Positions 1 to 6,675 of a stretch of DNA of 29,234 nucleotides are shown here, piece by piece (position 1 is the first letter of the stretch; each line of letters opens with the position of its first letter). This stretch comes from Gammaproteobacteria bacterium (GTDB lineage Bacteria > Pseudomonadota > Gammaproteobacteria > Enterobacterales > Alteromonadaceae), in contig JAIXSW010000304.1 in assembly GCA_027484495.1 (NCBI GenBank), positions 1 to 29,234 on the forward strand. Direction: 5' to 3'. A program made the position numbers and the translations under genes. The notes below the pieces were generated by a model, which searched no databases, was not told the DNA's origin, and saw nothing but the letters and a program-made list of their open reading frames with translations.

Positions 1-1658
1 AGCAGCAGCTCGACCGCCCCCGGCGCGTCCGTTTGCAGTTGCAGCTGTAACTGCGCAGTCGCCGGCAATGTCAGCGCTAATTGATACAGCGGCACCGTCA
101 AATCACCGGCTTTACGCACCTGCAGTAACAAACTGCTGCCGCCAGACCAGCCATGGTTAAAGTCATATTGCATAGTCGACGCGGCTGCGGCACTGCCTTG
201 CAGCGCAAATTGCCAGGTCGGTAACAGGTCCTGCTGACTGATATCACTCCAGCCGCTGCTCGTCGCCGTCGCATCTTTTACGCCGGTCAAAAATGGCGCA
301 GGCTGGCGCTCGCCCTGCTCAAACCAATACAACCCCTGGCCGGTATTAAAACTGCTGACCAATGGCAGCCGGGTCAGTACGGTTTTTGCACTCAGATAAG
401 CGCCAAGACCAGGCCAGCGTTTGGCTGGATCTGGCACCGCTACATTCAAATCATCGCCGGTAAACAAGCGTTGCTCCGTCTGATAAAACCGGTCGATATC
501 CTGCGGTTCTTTGGCAAACGTGCTGTAAGCCGGCGTGGATTTATCCCCGGCAAAGTTAAAATTCACATTGGGCGCAAACAGCGCGATCGAGGTGAGTGGC
601 TGTTGTTTGGCGTCAAACAAATCGCGCAGCCACTGCGTCTGGACAAAGGCCTGCTGCGCGTCACGCTCCGGCCATAAATCAGCGCCAAAAAACAGCTGAT
701 AAGGCGACACCCCAGTGGCTTTTGCCCGCTGCACCGACTGCTTGACCATAGCGCCATTCCACCAGTAATTCAGGAACATCGCATGCGAGCCGGCGGTGCC
801 GCCTGCTTGTGCATCGGCTTTTAAATAGGCCTGATTGTTGGCGTTCAGTTCGTTTTGCCAGCGCACAGTGCCGTCGGCAATCATCGCGTCATACCAGTGT
901 ATTTCGATGCCGGCCGGCGCTTTGGCCGTCAGATACTGCATAAAGGCCAGCATTTTCGCCGCCAGTTGCTGACCGCGGACTTTGTCCTGCTGCGGTTTAC
1001 CATCGGCCGCCAGGACCAGCTGGTTGCTCGCGTCTTTGACTGCAGTTAAATCCGTTTCCTGATTGACCAGCCAGCCGTCAAAGCCGTAATAACCGGCAAT
1101 ACGCAGCAGCTGATCCGCCATGATGAAATTACCCTCTGCGTCCTGCTCCAGCAGCTTTTCGACTGTGTCCGGATTGCCACCCCACTCAGCGATGCCCAGA
1201 AACACCGACCCCAGCACTTTGACGCCATTTTTATGCGCCGTTTCGACCCAGGGCCGCGCCGGAATTTGCACCGATAAATCAGCGGTGCCGGCAAACCAGT
1301 TCAGCACATCGATTTGCGCCCAATTGCTGAAGCTATACAGATTGGCTTTGGGCTGCGGTTTTAAATAATTACCGAAATTGTTCATACCGTCCGGCGCGTA
1401 CAGCACCTGCGCCTGCTGATTTTGCGCCTGTGAAGCGTTCAGCGGCGCGGGCAGTCGCTCTGCCAGCGGCACCTGGCTGATATTGGCTTTGCTCGCAGTC
1501 GCGCCATGCGGCGTCCAGGCTTTGGTTTGCGCCAACGTCAGTGCAAACGGCGGTTGGTCCGGTGTCAGGCCAGTGATCTGAGTCGGCGTCGCCTGCAGCA
1601 ACAATGCCTGAGACTGCGCTGCCATCAGCAATGTGAAGGTGAAAACCAGCGCCTTCAT
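1..1658 (-). CDS. GH85 endo-beta-N-acetylglucosaminidase, C-terminus beyond the left edge
   Basis: Predicted to cut between the two core GlcNAc residues of N-glycans, releasing the glycan and leaving one GlcNAc on the peptide. The frame starts at ATG 1658 and stays open to base 1, giving about 552 visible residues; no stop is inside the window. Residues 1-18 look like a Sec signal peptide (hydrophobic stretch then AQSQA) with no lipobox cysteine, so a periplasmic or secreted enzyme is likely. The GH85 core is recognisable: YGFDGWLVNQET carries the Asn-x-Glu pair (about N199 and E201) expected for substrate-assisted catalysis in this family, followed by EIHWYDAM and GTVRWQNELN. The start codon overlaps the stop of the aspartylglucosaminidase gene (ATGA at 1658-1655), so translation is probably coupled. 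The family call is strong; fine substrate preference (high-mannose or other) cannot be read here. Confidence 0.9.
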   Translation of the reverse strand, partial: MKALVFTFTLLMAAQSQALLLQATPTQITGLTPDQPPFALTLAQTKAWTPHGATASKANISQVPLAERLPAPLNASQAQNQQAQVLYAPDGMNNFGNYLKPQPKANLYSFSNWAQIDVLNWFAGTADLSVQIPARPWVETAHKNGVKVLGSVFLGIAEWGGNPDTVEKLLEQDAEGNFIMADQLLRIAGYYGFDGWLVNQETDLTAVKDASNQLVLAADGKPQQDKVRGQQLAAKMLAFMQYLTAKAPAGIEIHWYDAMIADGTVRWQNELNANNQAYLKADAQAGGTAGSHAMFLNYWWNGAMVKQSVQRAKATGVSPYQLFFGADLWPERDAQQAFVQTQWLRDLFDAKQQPLTSIALFAPNVNFNFAGDKSTPAYSTFAKEPQDIDRFYQTEQRLFTGDDLNVAVPDPAKRWPGLGAYLSAKTVLTRLPLVSSFNTGQGLYWFEQGERQPAPFLTGVKDATATSSGWSDISQQDLLPTWQFALQGSAAAASTMQYDFNHGWSGGSSLLLQVRKAGDLTVPLYQLALTLPATAQLQLQLQTDAPGAVELL

Positions 1659-2713
1659 GCCACCACTCCCGGTAGCAGGTGCGTTGCATCGGTCAGCGTC
1701 GCACCACTGGCATCCTGCACCGCATAGTTAAAACCTCCATGCAGACAATAAGCGCCCACTTCACCGTGCACACTTAACGCCAGAAAACCAACCTGCGCCT
1801 CCGCTGCATTGGGAATTTTGGCGGCGATACGTTCGACCGCTCGCTGACAAGCCAGCTGCGGATTCAGGCCCTGGCGCATCAGTTCAACCACCAGATGGCA
1901 ACCGACGGTTTTAATCATCAGTTCACCCAGGCCGGTGGCCGTGGCAGCGCCAACATCCTGATCGACATATAAACCTGCGCCAATCAACGGCGAATCGCCT
2001 ACCCGGCCCGGCAGTTTATAAGCCGCGCCACTGGTGGTGCAGGCACCGGCCAGATGACCGTGACTATCGAGTGCCAGCATGCCGATGGTGTCGTGATTCT
2101 CCAGATTAATCTGCGACTTGGCTTTGCCCTGTTCGCGCCACAGCAGCCAGTCTTGTTTACTTTGTTCGGTCAGCAGGTTCTCTTCGACAAAACCCTGCGC
2201 TTTGGCAAACGCCAGCGCACCTTCGCCGACCAGCATCACGTGCGGCGTTTTTTCCATCACGGCACGCGCCACCGAGATCGGATGTTTGATGCGTTTGAGG
2301 CCCGCCACAGAGCCGCAATTGAGCTGATGGTCCATGATGCAGGCATCTAAAGTCACTTCGCCGGACGCATCCGGATAACCGCCAAGGCCCACAGTCCGTA
2401 CTGCAGGATCCGCTTCCGGTACCCGCGCACCTTGCTCGACGGCATCGAGCGCACGGCCACCCTGGCTTAATACCTGCCAGGCCGCGGCATTGGCTGGCAT
2501 GCCATGTTCCCAGGTTGATACGACTATCGGTTTACGCACCGTTGCATTTTTCGGTGTTGGCGTCACAGCGGCACTCGCTGACGTTGCCGGTGCTGTCGCA
2601 CTGGCGCACGCGCCCAGACTACCCGCCAGCGGCAACGCCGCCGCCAGTTTTAATAAATCGCGACGGCCTTGTAACAGTGATTTACTTTGCTTCGACGTCA
2701 TGGACTTGGTCAT
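1655..2713 (-). CDS. N4-(beta-N-acetylglucosaminyl)-L-asparaginase (aspartylglucosaminidase), exported
   Basis: An Ntn-hydrolase that splits GlcNAc-Asn into aspartate and aminoglucose, the final step of N-glycopeptide breakdown. The diagnostic HDTIGM motif is present; its Thr (about residue 209 of the 352-residue product) would be exposed by autocleavage as the nucleophile. The preceding segments VGLGGYPDASGEVTLDA and MDHQLNCGSVAGL, and the downstream GDSPLIGAGLYVD, match the family. The N-terminus has a twin-arginine stretch, GRRDLLKLAAALPLAG, followed by LGAC, so the protein looks like a Tat-exported lipoprotein. An ORF extension to 2749 exists, but ATG 2713 forms an ATGA overlap with the kinase stop and is the better start. 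It sits between the kinase and GH85, which fits a glycan-core role. Isoaspartyl peptidase or plain asparaginase is less likely given the motif and context. Confidence 0.88.
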   Translation of the reverse strand: MTKSMTSKQSKSLLQGRRDLLKLAAALPLAGSLGACASATAPATSASAAVTPTPKNATVRKPIVVSTWEHGMPANAAAWQVLSQGGRALDAVEQGARVPEADPAVRTVGLGGYPDASGEVTLDACIMDHQLNCGSVAGLKRIKHPISVARAVMEKTPHVMLVGEGALAFAKAQGFVEENLLTEQSKQDWLLWREQGKAKSQINLENHDTIGMLALDSHGHLAGACTTSGAAYKLPGRVGDSPLIGAGLYVDQDVGAATATGLGELMIKTVGCHLVVELMRQGLNPQLACQRAVERIAAKIPNAAEAQVGFLALSVHGEVGAYCLHGGFNYAVQDASGATLTDATHLLPGVVA

Positions 2714-3624
2714 GCCGGCAACTCCGTCAGTTTTTGACTTAACCAACACCAGCTGCCGCGTTCACCGGCATTGGCAACAAAATGGCACGGCAAACTCGGC
2801 TCCAGCAGCGGCACTAACTGACCGGCGATGCCACCGACCAGCCCTACTGCCGGCGCGCCGACCGCCAATAACCGGCGAACCACCGCTTCAACAAACTGCA
2901 CCGCTTCTACGCGAATACGCAATGCGACGGCATCGCCGTCCAGCGCCGCCTGCAATACCAGCGGAGCCAGCCGGGCATACACGGCCGGGCCCTGACCCAG
3001 ATACTGATTGGCCAGACTGGCCGGGGTCGCGGCGTCCGGCAGTCGTTCGGTTAATACTGTGGCTGGCGCCAGGCCGTCCCGCGCCAGCAATACTGCCTTG
3101 ACCGCTTCAAGGCCAAACCAGGACCCGCTGGCATTGCAATTGATCGGAAAACCATAACCGCCGAGTTCAATCCGATCGGCGCCAACACTGGCTAACGCAC
3201 TAAAGCCAGTGCCCAGAATGACCACTGCGCCATCCTGTTGCTGATGCACGCCGTACGCGGCGATTTGTAAATCGGTGGTCAGATGCAGACTGGCAAACGG
3301 ATGTTGCCACTGCTGAAATTGCTGATAAAACTGCGGTAAATGCAGGCCGGCAAGACCGGCCGCCAGCGGCAGCTGCGCCAGCATACCGGATGGTAACGCG
3401 GCGTCCTGCACTGCAGCGACAGCGGCGTCAGTAATGGCGGCGAAACTTTCGGTTAAGCCACCCACCGGATTGGCCGGGCCACTCTGGCCCTGCCCCAGCA
3501 CCTGCCCTTTGGCATTAAATACCCAGGCGCGGCAATGACTGCCGCCGCCATCAATGCCAACCCCCACCGGCAGCGAGTCCGCCACGCGGGGAGCTTTAGA
3601 TAAGGCAGTTGCGATCGAATTCAT
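2710..3624 (-). CDS. N-acetylglucosamine/glucosamine kinase, BadF/BadG-type ATPase fold
   Basis: A 304-residue cytoplasmic sugar kinase of the ASKHA fold, expected to phosphorylate GlcNAc or glucosamine from glycan cores. The phosphate-1 motif is GIDGGGSHCRAWVF near the N-terminus, the adenosine/phosphate region shows VVILGTGFSALA, and GYGFPINCNASGSWFGLEAVKA and LVGGIA follow, the pattern of bacterial glucosamine kinases and NAGK-like enzymes. No signal peptide is seen. A TTG-initiated extension to 3636 is possible, but a GAGGA ribosome-binding site lies directly ahead of ATG 3624, so that start is used. Its stop overlaps the next gene's start by ATGA. It is the first gene after the terminator near 3668-3698, so it needs its own promoter or read-through. 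GlcNAc versus GlcN specificity is not resolved by sequence. Confidence 0.82.
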   Translation of the reverse strand: MNSIATALSKAPRVADSLPVGVGIDGGGSHCRAWVFNAKGQVLGQGQSGPANPVGGLTESFAAITDAAVAAVQDAALPSGMLAQLPLAAGLAGLHLPQFYQQFQQWQHPFASLHLTTDLQIAAYGVHQQQDGAVVILGTGFSALASVGADRIELGGYGFPINCNASGSWFGLEAVKAVLLARDGLAPATVLTERLPDAATPASLANQYLGQGPAVYARLAPLVLQAALDGDAVALRIRVEAVQFVEAVVRRLLAVGAPAVGLVGGIAGQLVPLLEPSLPCHFVANAGERGSWCWLSQKLTELPA

Positions 3625-3667
3625 AATATTCCTCAACAGGAAAGCCTACCGCTTCAGGCTTTTCGCG

Positions 3668-3698
3668 GAAAAAAACCGGTGCAGAAAAACTGCACCGG
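3668..3698 (-). terminator. Rho-independent terminator after the discoidin lipoprotein gene
   Basis: Perfect 9-bp stem CCGGTGCAG/CTGCACCGG (3676-3684 with 3690-3698) around a five-base loop. Read on the minus strand it is followed at once by seven T residues (3675-3669), the classic intrinsic terminator layout. It lies 120 bp past the lipoprotein stop and about 45 bp ahead of the kinase start. Two further hairpins sit upstream in the same gap: ACCGG-AAA-CCGGT at 3711-3723 and GGGGCCA-TCAT-TGGCCCC at 3742-3759; neither has a T tract. Confidence 0.85.
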
Positions 3699-3819
3699 GG
3701 GAAACACAAAACCGGAAACCGGTCGGTCAGGATTGGAATTTGGGGCCATCATTGGCCCCGCCTTCCATGCACACAGGTCACACAAAAGATACAGCTTAAA
3801 GTTCTGGCTAGGGCCCTAA

Positions 3820-6651
3820 TCAAGGTAGAACAGGACCAATCAGTTCAAATTCAGCGACTTGCATCAAGGTATCATCGCCTTTGTTTTTGGTGATGTTGAT
3901 GCGATAGCTGCTGTAGGCAAAGCCATTACCCATTTCAAACAACTTGCGTTCAAAGCGTTTATCAAAGCCTTCACCGATCCAGCTGCCGAGGCGTACCCAG
4001 GTTGTGCCGCCATCGTTAGAACCTTCGATGTTAAAGTTCTCCGGATCGCGACCCGCTGCATCGTTCGCGCTGGTGATAGCCAGACTCGACACGATCTGCG
4101 CTTTTGGCAAATCGATACGGACCCAGGACGGATTGGCTTCAGTCGGCGCGCCTTTCCAGTCATTATGGTCCAGCCATTTGGTATTGATATCATTGTCAAA
4201 AGCTTTGCCTTCCGCTTCGGCGGCGCCGATACGGTTACGCGCAGTGAAGGTCACGCCAGCCGCGGCCGAATGGTCCACTGACTGATACTGCGGGCCAATC
4301 ATTTCGATTTCGGCAATTTGCATCAGCGTGTCATCGCCTTTGTTTTTGCTGATATTAAACCGGTAGTAGCTAAAGCCCAGGTCGTTACTGAAGTTAAACA
4401 CCTTGCGCTCAAAGCGCTGGTCGAAACTTTCACCGATCCAGCTGGCCAGTTTTATCCAGTTTTTGCCGTCACTGGAGGCTTCAATATTGAAGTTCTCCGG
4501 ATCGCGCGCTGGTGCGTCGTTGGCACTGATTAAGCCAAGTTTGTTCACGGTCACTGGCGTTGGGAACTGCACCTGCACCCAGCTTGGTGCTGCTTCGGTT
4601 GGTGCGCCTTTCCAGTTGTTGTGATCCAGCCACTTGGTGTCTGAACGACCATCAAAGGCTTTGGGCCCGGATTCGCCATCGCCGATAGCGTTACGCGCGG
4701 TGATAGTCACACCAGCCATCCGGCCATGATTTAAATCCGGCAATTTCGGCCCAACCAGACCAATTTCCGCCACCTGCATCAGCGTGTCATCGCCTTTGTT
4801 TTTGCTGATATTGAGCTTGTAGCTGCTAAACGCCAGCGAATTGGCAACGCTGAACTGCTTGCGTTCAAAACGTTTATCAAAACTCTCACCGATATAGGCC
4901 GACAGCGTGGTCCAGGTTTTACCGCCGTCGTTACTGCCCTGCAGGTTAAAGTTTTCCGGGTCGCGCGCTGGCGAGTCGTTGGCACTGGTCAGTACCAGCG
5001 TATCCACCGCTTTAGCTTCAGGCAGATCAATCTGCACCCAGGCCGGATTCGCCGCAGTCGGTGCGCCTTTCCAGTCGTTGTGATCCAGCCACTTGGTGTT
5101 GACGTCGTTATCAAAGGCTTTGCTTTCGCCTTCACCGGCGCCAATGCGGTTGCGCGCCGTGATCACGCCGGTACCAACCGGATCGGTATGATCGGCGCTG
5201 GTATAAACCGGACCAACAAACTCAATTTCTGCCAGCTGCATCAGCGTGTCATCACCTTTGTTTTTCGTGATGTTGAGCTTGTAGTAGCTGAACTCGAGGC
5301 CATTCACAAAACGGAACTGCTTACGTTCAAAACGCTTGTCAAAACTCTCACCGATAAACTCGGCCAGCGTCACCCAGTTCGTGCCGTCATTGGACGCCAG
5401 CACCTGGAAGTTTTCCGGATCCCGCGCCGGCGCGTCGTTGGCGCTGGTGATCAGCACACTATTGACCGCTTGCGGCTCGGCAAATTTCACTTGCACCCAG
5501 CTTGGTTTGGCCACGCTTGGCGCGCCTTTCCAGTCATTGTGATCAAGCCATTTGGTGTTATTGTTGCCATCAAAAGCCATCGCTTCAGCTTCAGCCGCAC
5601 TGATACGGTTGCTGCCTTTGATCGCGGCACTGGCGACTACCGCGTCTGTAGTGATTTCACGCACCGGGCCAGAGCTGACGGCGGCATCAATAAACGCCAG
5701 TTTCAGGTCGACCACGTTTTCAGCTTTCAAACCGACTTTCGCCAAATAGGGCAGACCACTGATCGCCGCCAGCATGCGCTCGCGCAGTGGGTTTAATACC
5801 GTGACATCCCCTTCCTGCGCCAATGGAATGGCCGCAGCAACGTCGTTCATCAGCTGGTTGAAGCTTTCGCCTTCGGCAATGCCGGCAAAGGCCGCATTTA
5901 ACAGCGACAGTTTGATAATGTCCGGCGCAACTAAGGTGTCCTTACAGACGCCTTTGTCGCAAGTCTCGCCCGTGACCATGTTCTGATAAGCCTCAGCACT
6001 GACCAGCTCAGTGGTGAACACGTTAGCTTTCACAGCGACACCCAGCGCTTTGAGCAGCAAGGCCGAATTATCCGCCAGTGCCATCTCATACAGAGGACGT
6101 ACCGACACATTGCGGCCCGCCGCGACATCCGCCGCTACCAGCTTACTGGCGATAGTCGTCAGCGCATTGGCCTGGAAGCGCGCATCCACCACGCCATCTG
6201 ATTTAGATGCATATGGCATTTGCACCCAGGTCAATGTGGTAAAGCTGGTGCCGGTCAGCGCGGCGCCACTGACGACATCGCCTAAAGCCACAGTGCCGCA
6301 TTTGACTGCATCACAGACCATGCTGGACTGCGCATCGGCCAACACCTGCACTTTCAGCATACTGTTCAGGCCAAAACCTTCTTTGGCTGTCACCGAAAAC
6401 GCCACTTTGCCGTTATTGCCGGTGCGATCACCACTGCCGACCGTGATGGCAGAGCCATTCAGTTGCGACACAGTCACTTTGGCATTGCGTAAGGTGCCTT
6501 TGACCGCCGAGCCGCTGATATCAGCAGCCGTGGTGTCCAGCGTCACCGGAATATTGGCCGGATCTGCTTCACCAGCACCGCCGCAGCCATACAGCGAGGT
6601 CAGCGCCAGCGCGACAACCCCATACATCATATTGATTTTAAACTGTTTCAT
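3820..6651 (-). CDS. Lipoprotein with four tandem F5/8 type C (discoidin-like) domains, putative surface glycan-binding protein
   Basis: A 943-residue product. The N-terminus has a hydrophobic segment ending LYGC (Cys23), a lipobox, so a lipid-anchored outer-membrane location is likely. Residues about 40-330 form a region I do not recognise, with a Cys pair near 113/118 and another near 231/236. From about 335 to 941 there are four repeats of about 150 residues, each containing a KWLDHNDWKGAP-like motif, a SANDAPARDPENF-like motif, an IGESFDKRFERK-like motif and an NKGDDTLMQ-like motif. The layout (exposed aromatic and acidic loops on a probable beta-sandwich) fits discoidin/CBM32-like carbohydrate binding. 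It starts 24 bp after the receptor stop with a GAGGG site ahead of ATG 6651, so the two are co-transcribed. By position it takes the place a SusD-like partner would occupy. The ligand is inferred from context only. Confidence 0.8.
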   Translation of the reverse strand: MKQFKINMMYGVVALALTSLYGCGGAGEADPANIPVTLDTTAADISGSAVKGTLRNAKVTVSQLNGSAITVGSGDRTGNNGKVAFSVTAKEGFGLNSMLKVQVLADAQSSMVCDAVKCGTVALGDVVSGAALTGTSFTTLTWVQMPYASKSDGVVDARFQANALTTIASKLVAADVAAGRNVSVRPLYEMALADNSALLLKALGVAVKANVFTTELVSAEAYQNMVTGETCDKGVCKDTLVAPDIIKLSLLNAAFAGIAEGESFNQLMNDVAAAIPLAQEGDVTVLNPLRERMLAAISGLPYLAKVGLKAENVVDLKLAFIDAAVSSGPVREITTDAVVASAAIKGSNRISAAEAEAMAFDGNNNTKWLDHNDWKGAPSVAKPSWVQVKFAEPQAVNSVLITSANDAPARDPENFQVLASNDGTNWVTLAEFIGESFDKRFERKQFRFVNGLEFSYYKLNITKNKGDDTLMQLAEIEFVGPVYTSADHTDPVGTGVITARNRIGAGEGESKAFDNDVNTKWLDHNDWKGAPTAANPAWVQIDLPEAKAVDTLVLTSANDSPARDPENFNLQGSNDGGKTWTTLSAYIGESFDKRFERKQFSVANSLAFSSYKLNISKNKGDDTLMQVAEIGLVGPKLPDLNHGRMAGVTITARNAIGDGESGPKAFDGRSDTKWLDHNNWKGAPTEAAPSWVQVQFPTPVTVNKLGLISANDAPARDPENFNIEASSDGKNWIKLASWIGESFDQRFERKVFNFSNDLGFSYYRFNISKNKGDDTLMQIAEIEMIGPQYQSVDHSAAAGVTFTARNRIGAAEAEGKAFDNDINTKWLDHNDWKGAPTEANPSWVRIDLPKAQIVSSLAITSANDAAGRDPENFNIEGSNDGGTTWVRLGSWIGEGFDKRFERKLFEMGNGFAYSSYRINITKNKGDDTLMQVAEFELIGPVLP
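3829..5649. repeat. Four in-frame intragenic repeats of about 450 bp
   Basis: The DNA encoding residues about 335-941 of the lipoprotein is a tandem array of four units of roughly 450 bp. The segment coding for KWLDHNDWKGAP recurs near 5550, 5090, 4630 and 4170, and the segment for NKGDDTLMQ near 5260, 4800, 4340 and 3880. Units remain clearly similar at DNA level, so unit-number change by recombination is possible. Confidence 0.85.
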
Positions 6652-6675
6652 TATTAATCCCTCTGTATCTGAGCC

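Noticed and set aside
1369..1689. Minus-strand open frame of 106 codons
   Set aside because: Overlaps the GH85 start in another frame; the translation shows no family pattern and GH85 coding explains the region.
5080..5796. Plus-strand open frame of 238 codons opposite the discoidin repeats
   Set aside because: Antisense shadow of a repetitive GC-rich gene; its own repeats mirror those of the lipoprotein.
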